Positions 9,191 through 17,704 of a stretch of 64,000 nucleotides of DNA are shown here, piece by piece (position 1 is the stretch's first letter; each line of letters begins with the position of its first letter). Source of the stretch: Candidatus Siliceabacter maunaloa. Its GTDB lineage: Bacteria > Actinomycetota > Thermoleophilia > Solirubrobacterales > Solirubrobacteraceae. A program made the translations under genes and the position numbers. The notes beneath the pieces are model-generated. The model worked only from the letters and a program-made list of their open reading frames with translations, searched no databases and was not told the DNA's origin. Where the stretch lies: the NCBI GenBank assembly GCA_024330185.1, contig JANDLV010000009.1, positions 29,868 through 93,867 on the forward strand, read 5' to 3'.

Positions 9191-9907
9191 ATGCGACCCA
9201 TCACCGTCGCCACGCTGGTCAGCGTGGGCGCCCTGGGCCTCCCCGCGTGCGGCGGCGAGGAGGAGCCCGGCGCCGCGGCCCGCACCAACACCCGGGCCAC
9301 CGCCCCCTCGGAGGCCATGAGCGGCACGGGCTGCCGCCCGGTCGAGGCGCCCGCGCCCAAGGGGGCCCAGGATCTCGAGGCTCCGAGCCTGGCCCTGCGC
9401 GGCGACGATTACACCGCGGTGATGGAGACCAACTGCGGCACGATCGAGATCCGCCTGGCCAACGAGGACGCCCCCGAGACCGTGGCGTCCTTCGTCTCCC
9501 TGGCCCGCATGGACTTCTTTGACGGGCTGACGTTCCACCGCATCGCCCAGGACCCCAGCGGCGGCGACTTCGTCATCCAGGGCGGCGACCCCGACGGCAC
9601 CGGTCAGGGCGGCCCGGGCTACAGCGTCGTCGAGGCGCCGCCGCAGGACGTCGCCTACGACCGCTACACGGTGGCCATGGCCAAGACGGAGATCGAGGAT
9701 CCCGGCACCTCGGGCAGCCAGTTCTTCATCGTCACCGGCGACAGTGCTCAGCTGCCGCCTGACTACGCGCTGCTGGGTCAGGTGGTCGACGGGGGGGACA
9801 CCGTCGGGGCGATCGCCGACGTGGAGACCGACCCCACCACCGAGATGCCACTCGCCCCGGTCGTGATCCAGGACGTAACGATCACCGAGGGCGACGAGGG
9901 CCAGTAA
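9191..9907 (+). CDS. Lipoprotein peptidyl-prolyl cis-trans isomerase, cyclophilin type
   Basis: A 238-residue exported foldase. The signal peptide ends in a lipobox (LGLPAC, Cys20), then a Thr/Pro/Glu-rich linker, then a cyclophilin domain from about residue 75. Core motifs are TVASFVSLARMDFFDGLTF, FVIQGGDPDGTGQGGPGY and SGSQFFIVTGD. It would act on extracytoplasmic proteins. The ATG at 9191 is chosen because it opens the signal peptide; the open frame extends upstream without coding character. Confidence 0.88.
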   Translation: MRPITVATLVSVGALGLPACGGEEEPGAAARTNTRATAPSEAMSGTGCRPVEAPAPKGAQDLEAPSLALRGDDYTAVMETNCGTIEIRLANEDAPETVASFVSLARMDFFDGLTFHRIAQDPSGGDFVIQGGDPDGTGQGGPGYSVVEAPPQDVAYDRYTVAMAKTEIEDPGTSGSQFFIVTGDSAQLPPDYALLGQVVDGGDTVGAIADVETDPTTEMPLAPVVIQDVTITEGDEGQ

Positions 9908-9911
9908 CTAC

Positions 9912-10538
9912 CTACTTCGTCGCGCTTTGCACCCGGGCCTCGGTGGCCTGGGCCTGCGCCCGCTTCTGCCGTCGCCGCCCCACGATCGAGAGCACCCCGA
10001 GCGCGGCGATCACCACCAGCAGCCCGAGGACCAGGGCGCCCCAGAAGCCCACGCCGCCGAAGGGCAGCGCGACGAGCGAGACCAGGCCCCAGCCGACGGC
10101 CAACAGCACGAAGACGATGAGCAGCACCAGCGCCACGCCGCGCAGGCGCGCGGCGGTGCCCGCGCCCGGGGGCGGGGACAGCAGACCCATCAGGCGCAAC
10201 ATGAAGAGCTGGCGGCCGGTGGGTGCCTGCTGGCCGAGCTTCTCCATCGCGCTCTTGAGGTCGTCGGGCCGGCGTTCGGCCATGGCCAACGAGGCTTCGG
10301 CCATGCGGCGCAACTGCATGCGCTCCTGGGGCCGCGAGGCGGCGATGGCCTTGCGAAAGTGCTCGCGGGCGCGCTGGGAGTCATAGCGCTCGGCGGCGCG
10401 CGCGCCCAGGATCGCCTGCGCCGCCGCCCGTTGGCCCGTCTCGGCGACGAGCTCCTCGTCCGAGCGGGTCTCGAGCTGGGCCATGGCGGCGAGCGCGGAG
10501 CGCTGCTCGATCTTCATCGGACGCTGCTTGGGAGCCAT
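9912..10538 (-). CDS. Hypothetical membrane protein, helical N-terminus and two C-terminal spans
   Basis: A 208-residue protein not recognised as a named family. Residues 1-110 are charged and helical, with repeats resembling TPR-like helices (AAERYDSQRAREHFRKAIAA). Two hydrophobic spans follow at about 132-155 and 160-185, then a basic tail. It converges with the cyclophilin gene, with 4 bases between the stops. Probably an integral membrane protein with a cytoplasmic helical domain. Confidence 0.7.
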   Translation of the reverse strand: MAPKQRPMKIEQRSALAAMAQLETRSDEELVAETGQRAAAQAILGARAAERYDSQRAREHFRKAIAASRPQERMQLRRMAEASLAMAERRPDDLKSAMEKLGQQAPTGRQLFMLRLMGLLSPPPGAGTAARLRGVALVLLIVFVLLAVGWGLVSLVALPFGGVGFWGALVLGLLVVIAALGVLSIVGRRRQKRAQAQATEARVQSATK

Positions 10539-10644
10539 CTGAGCTCAGAGTGTAAAGGGCGAGGGGCCCGCCTCGGGCAGGCGGGCACTGACGGCGGAGC
10601 CGTTGGTCGATGACGGCCCTCGGCACCCTCTAGGGTTCCGCCCG

Positions 10645-11040
10645 ATGCGTCGTCCCACCGCCATCGCCGCGCTGATCGCGCTCCTGCTGATCGGCCTCGC
10701 GGTACCCGCAGCGGCCCAGCAGGGTGAGCCCTTCGGGCCCGGCGACTCGCCGTTGACGCCCGCACCCGAGCAGCCCGCGCCCGCTCCGGCGGAGCCCCTG
10801 GAGCCCGACGACGACGGGCTCGCGGGCTGGCAGATCGGACTCCTCCTGGGGGCCACCGTGGTGCTGCTGGGCGGCATCGCGTTCTCCATCGTCCGCGACG
10901 CGCGCCGGGCGGCGCCGGTCGATCACGACGAGGGGCCCAACCCCGACGAGGAGCGGGCCGAGCGCGAACGACGGCGCAAGCGCAGCTCGTCGCGGCGCAA
11001 GGGCAAGGCCGCGCGCGCCGCGCGGCGGCGCAACCGATAA
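10645..11040 (+). CDS. Small secreted/membrane protein with Pro-rich linker and basic tail
   Basis: A 131-residue protein with a cleavable-looking signal sequence (AIAALIALLLIGLAVPAAAQ), a Pro/Glu/Ala-rich extracytoplasmic linker of about 45 residues, one membrane span (IGLLLGATVVLLGGIAFSIV) and a highly basic cytoplasmic tail of Arg and Lys. The ATG at 10645 is chosen because it opens the signal peptide. Family not recognised; the architecture suggests a membrane-anchored adaptor. Confidence 0.7.
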   Translation: MRRPTAIAALIALLLIGLAVPAAAQQGEPFGPGDSPLTPAPEQPAPAPAEPLEPDDDGLAGWQIGLLLGATVVLLGGIAFSIVRDARRAAPVDHDEGPNPDEERAERERRRKRSSSRRKGKAARAARRRNR

Positions 11041-11081
11041 GACGTCGTCTCGTTGGAGGGGGCTGGGCGTGACGGGCGAGC

Positions 11082-11330
11082 TCAGCGCACCCGCGGGCCG
11101 CCGGACTGCGCCCGAGGCGAGCGCGCGCCCTGGCCACTCGTGACGCCGCTGCGGTCGCGGCGCAGGCGGCCCTGCAGCTCGCCGAGGTCCAGCTCACCCT
11201 CGACGATGGCGCCGATCGCGCCGAACACCGTAGCGCCGACCAGGCACAGCAGCGCGTAGCCGACGTTCTCGGCCACCCAGACGGCGACGAACAGGAAGCC
11301 CAGGAGGGCGGAGAACTGCTTGTTGGTCAT
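11082..11330 (-). CDS. Small membrane protein, DUF2273-like, of the Asp23/AmaP cluster
   Basis: An 82-residue protein with two hydrophobic spans (FSALLGFLFVAVWVAENVGY and LLCLVGATVFGAIGAIV) and a basic C-terminus. In Gram-positives such DUF2273 proteins are encoded with Asp23/Gls24 and AmaP. The ATG start overlaps the AmaP stop (ATGA). It is the last gene of this five-gene operon. Assignment relies on size, topology and context. Confidence 0.7.
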   Translation of the reverse strand: MTNKQFSALLGFLFVAVWVAENVGYALLCLVGATVFGAIGAIVEGELDLGELQGRLRRDRSGVTSGQGARSPRAQSGGPRVR

Positions 11331-11941
11331 CGAAGCTCCATTCGGGGACCGGCCTCGAGGCCGGTCAGGGTCACGTTCACGGGCAGGATGGGAAGGTCGT
11401 GGCGCTCGAGCTGGGCGCGCACCCGGCGCTGGACGTCGGGCAGGACATCGGCCACCTCGCCTGGGCGGTTCAGCGCCACGCCCACGGCTACGGCCTCGCC
11501 TTCGAGGCGGCTCGTGGCGCCGGCGACGGCGGGGTGCTCGCCGGCCGCATGCGCGGCCAGCCGCTCGACTGCGCGGGCGCCGACGTCGGTGTGGCCGTGG
11601 GTCTCGTCCTCGCCGCCGGACAGGTGCATCGTCCCGCGGGCCAGGTAGGGGCGGGGCAGCGCCTTGTAGGCCACCCAGCCCAGGACGATCGCGCACAGGA
11701 TCCCGGCGGCGGCGACGATCGCGCGCACCGTCGAGTCGATGTCCTGCGCGGTGAGGCCGGCCAGGAACTCGTAGGTCGTGGCGTAGCCGCTGATGGTCTC
11801 GATGTCGCCGGGCGCGAACTTGAGCGCGAGCAGGATCAGCATCACGCCGTAGAAGATCAGGGCGGCGGCGAAGGCGATGGTCAGCAGCCGGCAGATCCAC
11901 ACGGCGGGGGCAAGGGAGCGGGTGCGCACGCGCTGGCGCAC
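11327..11941 (-). CDS. amaP: Alkaline shock response membrane anchor-like protein
   Basis: A 204-residue protein with two N-terminal membrane spans (ICRLLTIAFAAALIFYGVML and a second at about 65-85) and a C-terminal domain of about 90 residues resembling the Asp23-like part of AmaP. AmaP homologues tether Asp23 to the membrane. The start is GTG at 11941, two bases after the previous stop; the open frame extends further upstream but runs through the neighbouring gene. Symbol given by family and context. Confidence 0.72.
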   Translation of the reverse strand: MRQRVRTRSLAPAVWICRLLTIAFAAALIFYGVMLILLALKFAPGDIETISGYATTYEFLAGLTAQDIDSTVRAIVAAAGILCAIVLGWVAYKALPRPYLARGTMHLSGGEDETHGHTDVGARAVERLAAHAAGEHPAVAGATSRLEGEAVAVGVALNRPGEVADVLPDVQRRVRAQLERHDLPILPVNVTLTGLEAGPRMELR

Positions 11942-11943
11942 GA

Positions 11944-12534
11944 CTACTGGACCCTGGTTCCGCGCTCGCCGCGACGCGTGCGCACCTTGGCCCGTAGCGG
12001 GAGCTTCCCGGTCAGCGGCTCGAGCGCGGCGGTGGCGGCGCTGCGCACGCTCTCGGGATCGGCCGGGCGGGTACGGTGGGCGGTGACGAGCAGGCGCCCA
12101 CCTCTGCGCCTCCGGGGGCGCACCTTCACCCGGGCGCGCGTCACGTCGCCGGCGTCCCGGACGAGCGCCTCGCCCACGTGGCCCAGCGCGCGTCGCCGCG
12201 CGGCGATGTCGCCTTCGTCCCCGCTGTGCAGGGTGACCAGCCGCTCGCGGCGGGGCACCAGCACGCCGGCCAGGAGCGCCAGACCCAGCAGGACGGCGCC
12301 CGCGCCGCACAGCGTGGCCACGACGGCCACCGGGCCGTCGGCCTCCAGCGAGGCCAGCCGGTCGCCGACCGCGCGTTCGAGGGAGGGCAGCCCGATCAGC
12401 TCGGCCAGCCAGGGGAGGCTGAAGCCCGCGCCGCTGCCCACCGAGGCGATAGCCGCCGCCAGCCCGGCCAGGGCCAGCGCCGCGGGCAGCAGGACTGCGA
12501 CGACGCGGGCCAGCGCGCGCAGCAGGAGGATCAC
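11944..12534 (-). CDS. DUF6286-type membrane protein in Asp23/AmaP cluster
   Basis: A 196-residue protein with two N-terminal membrane spans (residues about 8-30 and 70-92) and an Arg-rich C-terminal domain (RARVKVRPRRRRGGRLLVTA) resembling an alpha/beta Asp23-like module. The GTG start overlaps the preceding stop (GTGA). DUF6286 proteins are known companions of actinobacterial Asp23 genes. Biochemical role unknown; a membrane scaffold is plausible. Confidence 0.68.
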   Translation of the reverse strand: MILLLRALARVVAVLLPAALALAGLAAAIASVGSGAGFSLPWLAELIGLPSLERAVGDRLASLEADGPVAVVATLCGAGAVLLGLALLAGVLVPRRERLVTLHSGDEGDIAARRRALGHVGEALVRDAGDVTRARVKVRPRRRRGGRLLVTAHRTRPADPESVRSAATAALEPLTGKLPLRAKVRTRRGERGTRVQ

Positions 12535-12944
12535 CGCTGCGCCTCCAGGGCCTCGAAGCGCACGTCGACGCGGCCCAGATCATCGGCAAGGCCGTCGCGC
12601 CGCGCGGCACTGGCCACCGCGTCGCGCACGGCGTCGGCCAGCGGGAGGAGGGGCACCAGGCGCGCGGCGAGGTGCAGCGTCAGGCCGTAGCGGTCCCGGT
12701 CCTGCGCCACGACATCGACCCCCGCGAACAGGGGGCCCAGCGACGACAGCCCGGGAGTCGGGGCGGCGAGCCCGGCGACCCCCTCGACGCGCAGCGCGGC
12801 GTCGAGGGCGGCGTGGGCGAGACGGTCGCGTGGACCCTGCACGCGCGGCGGGGACGTCTCGACGCGGGCGGAGGTTCCCTCGACCGGCGCGGGGGAGGAT
12901 GGTGACGCCTGCGCGGCGTCCGGCCGGGACTGTCCGTCGGCCAC
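12531..12944 (-). CDS. Short Asp23/Gls24-like protein
   Basis: A 137-residue soluble protein. After a disordered N-terminus of about 45 residues comes a domain with the Asp23-like pattern (LAHAALDAALRVEGVAGL, then YGLTLHLAARLVPLLPLADA and RVDVRFEAL). It lies between the main Asp23 gene and the DUF6286 gene, sharing a GTGA overlap with the latter. GTG at 12944, 7 bases after the previous stop, is chosen as start. Confidence 0.65.
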   Translation of the reverse strand: MADGQSRPDAAQASPSSPAPVEGTSARVETSPPRVQGPRDRLAHAALDAALRVEGVAGLAAPTPGLSSLGPLFAGVDVVAQDRDRYGLTLHLAARLVPLLPLADAVRDAVASAARRDGLADDLGRVDVRFEALEAQR

Positions 12945-12951
12945 CGTGGCC

Positions 12952-13428
12952 TCAGGCCACGCGCGTCTGGGACTCGTCGTCGTCCTGGGCGTCGTCGCCG
13001 GGGAACCAGAGGTCGTTGACCGCGATGTTGACCTCGGTGACCTGCAGGCCGGTGATGCCCTCGATGCGCCGGGTGACGTTGTCACGGATGCCCTCGGCGA
13101 CGCGCGGGATGGACTCGCCGTACTCGACGACGACCACGAGGTCCACGGCGGTCTCACGCTCACCCACCTCGACGCTGACGCCGGAGTCGCCGCCGATGCC
13201 CACGCGCTGGGTCATGGCCCCCAGGGCGCGGCCCACGCCGCCGCCCAGCGCGTGCACGCCGGCCACCTCGCGCGCGGCGATGCCGGCGACCTTGCTGACC
13301 ACCGCGTCGGCGATGGACGTAAGGCCCTTCTCGCTCTGCAGGGACGGGCTGTTCTCGCCCCCCGTGCGCCGGGCGGGGCTGTTGGACTGGCCAGTGCTCT
13401 GCTGCGTCGTGGCGGTGGACTCGGCCAT
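12952..13428 (-). CDS. Asp23/Gls24 family envelope stress response protein
   Basis: A 158-residue protein with the core Asp23 pattern: IADAVVSKVAGIAAREVAGVHAL, then AVDLVVVVEYGESIPRVAEGIRDNV and GLQVTEVNIAVNDLWFP. In Staphylococcus Asp23 forms membrane-tethered polymers involved in cell-envelope homeostasis. ATG at 13428 is preceded by GAGGAGCAGCCC, a good ribosome site. It heads the operon that continues to the short Asp23-like, DUF6286, AmaP and DUF2273 genes. Confidence 0.86.
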   Translation of the reverse strand: MAESTATTQQSTGQSNSPARRTGGENSPSLQSEKGLTSIADAVVSKVAGIAAREVAGVHALGGGVGRALGAMTQRVGIGGDSGVSVEVGERETAVDLVVVVEYGESIPRVAEGIRDNVTRRIEGITGLQVTEVNIAVNDLWFPGDDAQDDDESQTRVA

Positions 13429-13541
13429 GGGCTGCTCCTCCTCGGTGGTCTGCACTCGAACGTCACTCCGGCGATACCCGAGGGCGAGCGGGATCAACCG
13501 CCGGACGGGGCCGGGCGGGCGGCTGTGGCAGACTGGCGTCC

Positions 13542-13868
13542 GTGGATCCCCGGACCGGAGAGGACTTCGACGTGCGCGTCGAGGCACGTGACCGTGAGGT
13601 CTGGGTGGTGCCCGTCGGCGAGCTGGACGTGGACACGGCGGTGGAGCTGCAGGAGAGCCTGGGGCTGGCTCTGCGCAGCGACGCCGCGACCGTCGTGCTC
13701 GACCTGCGCGAGCTGGCCTTCCTGGACTCGACGGGGCTGAGGGTGATCATCGAGACGTGCTCCGCGAAGGAGGGCCCGCCCGTGTCCCTCGTGCCGGGCC
13801 CCGAGCCGGTGCAGGCCGTCTTCAACGTGACCGGCCTGGCCACCGAGCTGCCCTTCCGCGAGCCGTAG
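13542..13868 (+). CDS. STAS-domain anti-sigma factor antagonist
   Basis: A 108-residue SpoIIAA/RsbV-type protein. The phosphorylatable Ser is in LAFLDSTGLRVII, the hallmark of the family. Such proteins bind anti-sigma kinases in partner-switching cascades, but no kinase or cognate sigma factor is adjacent. It is transcribed divergently from the Asp23 operon with a 113-base gap, so a stress-response connection is possible. GTG start at 13542 (MDPRTGEDFD). Confidence 0.85.
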   Translation: MDPRTGEDFDVRVEARDREVWVVPVGELDVDTAVELQESLGLALRSDAATVVLDLRELAFLDSTGLRVIIETCSAKEGPPVSLVPGPEPVQAVFNVTGLATELPFREP

Positions 13869-13937
13869 GCAGGACCAAGTCGTCGTAACAGCCTGGTGAC
13901 GCGGCGGCGCGGCCGGCCGTCTACGCTCCCGCGCGCC

Positions 13938-14810
13938 ATGGAAGGGAGACGATGGGGGCGTGGGGTGCTGGCCGGTGCACTGGTCACGGTGACCTGCGCG
14001 CTCGCGCCGGCCGGCGCACCCGCGGCCGTGGACCGCGACGAGCGCCTGCTGCCCGACCACCGCATCGTGGGCCTCTACGGCATGCCGGGCAAGCCGAGCC
14101 TCGGCGCGCTGGGCAGCCATTCCTGGCGCGGCGCCCACGAGCGGGTGCGCCGTATGGCCGCACAGCACCGCACCACGAGCCGCCCCACCGTGCGCGCCTA
14201 CGAGGCCATCGCCACGCTCGCCACGCGCGAGGCCGGCCGCGACGCCACGTACTCGCGCCCGGTGTCGCTCATCATGCTGGCCGGCTGGCTCGAGCAGGCG
14301 CGCCGCGCCGACGCGCGCCTCATCGTCGACCTGCAGCCCGGGCGCGCCGACGCGCTCGAGCAGGCCCGTGCGCTGGAGCCGCTGCTGCGTGAGCCCGACG
14401 TCCACCTCGCGCTGGACCCCGAGTGGGAGCTCGGCCCCGGCCAGCGTCATCGCAAGGGCCGGGTGGGCTCGATGAACGGGCGGGAGATCGACAGGATCGC
14501 CGCCTGGCTGGACGACCTCGCCGCCGAGGAGGGGCTGGCCCAGAAGCTGCTGCTCGTACACCGCTTCCGGGCGTCGATGGTGCGCGAGCCCGGTCGCATC
14601 GGCGAGCACGAGCGCGTAGAGGTGGTGATGAGCATGGACGGACACGGCACCCGTGGCGGCAAGCGCGAGCGCTACGAGGACCTGGCAGCCTCCACGCCCG
14701 ACCTCTACAGCGGCATGATGCTCTTCCAGAGCCGCGACAGCGGTGGGTTGTTCACGCCCTTCCAGCTACGCCGGCTCGACCCCGCGCCCGACCTGATCTT
14801 CGTCCAGTAG
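13938..14810 (+). CDS. Secreted protein of unknown function
   Basis: A 290-residue exported protein with a signal sequence (GVLAGALVTVTCALAPAGAPA). The mature domain has motifs HRIVGLYGMPGKPSLGALG, RLIVDLQPGRADAL and VHLALDPEWELGPGQ, suggesting an alpha/beta-barrel, possibly a glycosidase-like or divergent polysaccharide-active fold. I do not recognise a named family. ATG at 13938 opens the signal peptide; an upstream in-frame start at 13896 lacks coding character. Confidence 0.7.
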   Translation: MEGRRWGRGVLAGALVTVTCALAPAGAPAAVDRDERLLPDHRIVGLYGMPGKPSLGALGSHSWRGAHERVRRMAAQHRTTSRPTVRAYEAIATLATREAGRDATYSRPVSLIMLAGWLEQARRADARLIVDLQPGRADALEQARALEPLLREPDVHLALDPEWELGPGQRHRKGRVGSMNGREIDRIAAWLDDLAAEEGLAQKLLLVHRFRASMVREPGRIGEHERVEVVMSMDGHGTRGGKRERYEDLAASTPDLYSGMMLFQSRDSGGLFTPFQLRRLDPAPDLIFVQ

Positions 14811-14818
14811 CGCGGCGC

Positions 14819-16423
14819 TCAGCGCACGCCGGGCAGGCGGCGCAGCAGGCGCAGGCTGGCGGTCATCGCCTTGCCCCACGGCCGCTGGCCGACGAAGCGC
14901 GGCGGCGCGATGGGCAGTACGCGCTGGAGCGCCACGGTCTGCTCCTCGGTGTACTTCTGGATGCCGTGGGCGCCGTGGCGGCGGCCCAGGCCCGAGCTCT
15001 TCATGCCGCCCATCGGTGCGTCGACCGAGGCCCACGCCGCGGCGTAGCCCTCGTTGACGTTGACGGTGCCCGCCTCGAGCTGCGCGGCCACGCGCCGGCC
15101 CCGCGCGGCGTCGGCGGTCCACAGGCTGAAGTTCAGGCCGTAGTCGCTGGCGTTGGCCCGGGCGATCGCCTCCTGCTCGGAGGCGAAGGTCGACACGGCG
15201 GCCACGGGACCGAACGTCTCCTCCTCGAAGCAGGTCATGCCCTCGCGCACGCCGTCCAGCAGCGTCGGCTCGTGGAAGTAGGGGCCGATGTCGGGCCGCG
15301 GGCGCCCACCGGCCAGGACGGTCGCTCCCTTGGCCGTCGCGTCCTCGACGTGCTCGCGCACGGTCTCCAACTGGGTGCCCGACACCAGCGAGCCCATCTC
15401 GGCGCGGTAGTCCAGCCCGGCGTCGAGCTTCATGCCGCGCGTGCGCTCGACCAGGCGGCGCGTGAACTCGTCCGCCACCGAATCGTGCACCATCAGGCGC
15501 TCGACGGAGATGCAGAGCTGGCCTGCGTTGGAGAACAGCGCGCGGGTGGCCCCGTCGACCGCCTTGGTCAGCGACGCGTCGTCCAGGACGATCATCGCGT
15601 TCTTGCCGCCCAGCTCCATCGAGCAGGGGATGAGGTTCTCCGCCGCCTGCGCGGCCACCTTGCGCCCCGTCGCGGTGCTGCCGGTGAACATGAGGTAGTC
15701 CGACCCGCCGATGAGCGGCTCGCCCAGCTGCGAACCGGCGCCGGTGACCACCTCGAAGAGGCCCGGAGGCAGCCCCGCCTCCTCCAGCAGCGCGGCGCCC
15801 CACAGGGTGGAGAACGGCGTCTGGCTGTCGGGCTTGACCACCACGGCGTTGCCCGCCGCCAGCGCCGGGGTGGCGTCGCTCATGCTCAGGGTGAAGGGGT
15901 AGTTCCAGGGCGCGATGATGGCCACCACGCCGATGGGGTGGCGGTGCTCCTGGGCGGCGGTGAGGAAGGGCAGCGCGCCGCGGCGGCGGTGGCTGCGCAG
16001 GTGGCGCTGTGCCGTGTTGGCGTAGTAGCGCGCGACGATGGCGACGTCGAGGATCTCCTCGAAGGCGTGGCGGCGCGCCTTGCCCGACTCGAGCTGGATG
16101 AGGTCGAGGATCTCGGCCTGACGGGACAGCACCAGGTCGTGGAAGCGCAACAGCACCCGCTTGCGCTGCGCGAAGCTCGTCCGTCGCCACGTCCCCTGCG
16201 CGACCCGGGCACGGGCGATGGCCGTCTCGACGTCGTCGGCGGTGCATCGCGGCACCGTGCCCAGCACCTCGCCGGTGAAGGGCTTCTCGACCTCCATGCG
16301 CTCCCGGCCGCCTCCCGCGGCAACCCGCGCGGCGAGCGCTTCGAGCGTGGCTCGGTCGATGCGCTTCGAGCCGGTGGGCGGGCGGGCAGCGGAGGTGGAG
16401 GAGGGCGGAGATGCGGTGGTCAT
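14819..16423 (-). CDS. gabD2: Succinate-semialdehyde dehydrogenase-like aldehyde dehydrogenase
   Basis: A 534-residue NAD(P)+-dependent aldehyde dehydrogenase. It contains the cofactor motif IIAPWNYPFTL, the Rossmann FTGSTATGRKV, the general base Glu in MELGGKN and the nucleophile Cys in NAGQLCISVER. The N-terminal 40 residues are a Ser/Pro-rich extension. Sequence resembles actinobacterial GabD2, which oxidises succinic semialdehyde to succinate; other aldehydes cannot be excluded. It stands alone and converges with the secreted protein gene. Confidence 0.88.
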   Translation of the reverse strand: MTTASPPSSTSAARPPTGSKRIDRATLEALAARVAAGGGRERMEVEKPFTGEVLGTVPRCTADDVETAIARARVAQGTWRRTSFAQRKRVLLRFHDLVLSRQAEILDLIQLESGKARRHAFEEILDVAIVARYYANTAQRHLRSHRRRGALPFLTAAQEHRHPIGVVAIIAPWNYPFTLSMSDATPALAAGNAVVVKPDSQTPFSTLWGAALLEEAGLPPGLFEVVTGAGSQLGEPLIGGSDYLMFTGSTATGRKVAAQAAENLIPCSMELGGKNAMIVLDDASLTKAVDGATRALFSNAGQLCISVERLMVHDSVADEFTRRLVERTRGMKLDAGLDYRAEMGSLVSGTQLETVREHVEDATAKGATVLAGGRPRPDIGPYFHEPTLLDGVREGMTCFEEETFGPVAAVSTFASEQEAIARANASDYGLNFSLWTADAARGRRVAAQLEAGTVNVNEGYAAAWASVDAPMGGMKSSGLGRRHGAHGIQKYTEEQTVALQRVLPIAPPRFVGQRPWGKAMTASLRLLRRLPGVR

Positions 16424-16446
16424 GGGCCCACGCTACCCGGCCGCCA

Positions 16447-16468
16447 GCATGGTATTCTCCTGCCATGC
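16447..16468 (+). promoter_or_regulatory. AbrB/MazE-type antitoxin promoter-operator
   Basis: GCATGG and CCATGC form an inverted repeat (16447-16452 and 16463-16468) flanking a TATTCT -10 hexamer at 16453-16458. The antitoxin ATG lies 6 bases after the -10, so the message would be leaderless and the right arm overlaps the start codon. This suits autoregulation. Confidence 0.6.
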
Positions 16469-16710
16469 GCACCACCATCGACGCGGCAGGACGCATCGTC
16501 GTCCCGAAGCCGGTGCGCGACGACCTCGGGCTCGCTGCGGGGACCGAGCTCGAGCTCAGCGTCGTCGACGGTCACATCGAGATCGACGTTCCAGCGACCC
16601 CGATGCGCCTGGAGGAGACGGAGCACGGCGTCGTCGCCGTCGCCGATCGCGAGATGCCCACGCTCACGACCGAGCTGGTCCGCGACACGCTCGAGCGCGT
16701 CCGCCGTTGA
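16465..16710 (+). CDS. vapB: AbrB/MazE-family antitoxin
   Basis: An 81-residue protein with a swapped-hairpin DNA-binding domain: MRTTIDAAGRIVVPKPVRDDLGL, then GTELELSVVDGHIEI. The C-terminal 30 residues should bind the toxin. ATG at 16465 begins the conserved domain. The stop TGA overlaps the toxin's TTG start. Confidence 0.87.
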   Translation: MRTTIDAAGRIVVPKPVRDDLGLAAGTELELSVVDGHIEIDVPATPMRLEETEHGVVAVADREMPTLTTELVRDTLERVRR

Positions 16711-17138
16711 TCGTTCTGGACACGTCCGTCGTGGTGGCGAGCTTCGGCGCATGGCACGAGCACCACGAGGTGGCACGCACGACGCTGGGGGAGCGTCCGC
16801 ACCTGGCCGCCCATACGGCATTGGAGGCCTACTCGGTGCTGACGAGGCTGCCGGAGCCGTTCAGGGCCTCGCCCGCCACGGTCGTCGAGTTCCTGCGACG
16901 GACCTTCACGACGCCTCGCCTGACGTTGCCCGAGGAGGCGCAGGCCAGCGTGCCTGCACGACTCAGCGAGCAGGGGGTCTCGGGGGGCGCCGTCTACGAC
17001 GGGCTGATCGCGCTCACGGCGCGCGCGGCGGGAGCCCAACTGCTCACGCTCGATCGCCGCGCACTGACCACCTACGCGCGAGTCGGAGCGGCGGCACATC
17101 TCCTGGTCCAGCCGGCCGGCGGCGACGCGCCCGTGTGA
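16707..17138 (+). CDS. vapC: PIN-domain toxin, VapC family
   Basis: A 143-residue PIN ribonuclease. First acidic site in LIVLDTSVVVASFG, second in HTALEAYSVLTRLP, third in GAVYDGLIALTARAAGAQLLTLD. Start is TTG at 16707, overlapping the antitoxin stop (TTGA). Length and motifs are complete. Partner of the AbrB-type antitoxin immediately upstream. Confidence 0.87.
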   Translation: MIVLDTSVVVASFGAWHEHHEVARTTLGERPHLAAHTALEAYSVLTRLPEPFRASPATVVEFLRRTFTTPRLTLPEEAQASVPARLSEQGVSGGAVYDGLIALTARAAGAQLLTLDRRALTTYARVGAAAHLLVQPAGGDAPV

Positions 17139-17377
17139 TCAGGGCATGCTCGAGCTCGCTGCGGCTCGTGCCCGCCAGGGCGTGGCCGTCCGCCACCACG
17201 CGCGCTGGTAGCGGGAGGATGGCCTCACCCAGGCGGTGTTGGAGGGCTCGCGCGAGCGGGAGGCAGCCCGTGGGGAGCGCTGGACCTTCGCGCTGCAGGA
17301 CGACGCCGACGTCGTATGGCGCCTGGTCGACGTGTGATCCGGACCGCGAGCCCTCGCCGTGCGCCCGGGCTGCCACG
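17139..17377 (+). other. Gap with a possible decayed coding fragment
   Basis: No intact gene. One plus-strand frame (about 17146-17336) starts ATG, is broken by TAG after 21 codons, then runs REDGLTQAVLEG to a TGA, ending GERWTFALQDDADVVWRLVD, which looks protein-like. It may be the remnant of a small gene lost next to the TA module. Weak evidence. Confidence 0.3.
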
Positions 17378-17704
17378 TCATCCCTCTGTGGCCCCGTCCT
17401 CGTCGTCGCCGCGGTACATCGGCTCGTCGCTGAGGTAGGCCGCGCGCACCAGCGCATGGGCCGCCAGGGGAGCGGTGATTAGCAGGAAGGCGGCGATGAG
17501 GACGGCGCGCGCGATGACCGGCCCGTCGCCTGTGAGCAGCGCGGCCAGAACGAGCGCGACGATCCCCAGGGCCGCGCCCTTGGCGGTGGCCTGGACCTCG
17601 GTGTAGACGTCGGGCATCCGGTAGATGCCCAGCACTGAGATGGTGAGCAGGAGCAGGCCGAAGACCACGAGGACGCCGGCGGCCACGGAGAGCACCGCGT
17701 CCAT
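17378..17704 (-). CDS. mnhG: Mrp/Mnh antiporter subunit G
   Basis: A 108-residue subunit with three membrane spans and the family pattern LLTISVLGIYRMPDVYTEVQATAKGAALG. Part of the heptameric Na+/H+ antiporter. The start ATG at 17704 overlaps the MnhF stop by one base (TGATG). C-terminus is acidic. Last gene of the Mrp operon. Confidence 0.92.
   Translation of the reverse strand: MDAVLSVAAGVLVVFGLLLLTISVLGIYRMPDVYTEVQATAKGAALGIVALVLAALLTGDGPVIARAVLIAAFLLITAPLAAHALVRAAYLSDEPMYRGDDEDGATEG

Noticed and set aside
14423..17482. A 1019-codon plus-strand open frame
   Set aside because: It is the antisense or off-frame shadow of the aldehyde dehydrogenase, TA and secreted-protein genes; composition is Arg/Gly/Ala-rich with no domain, a GC-codon artefact.
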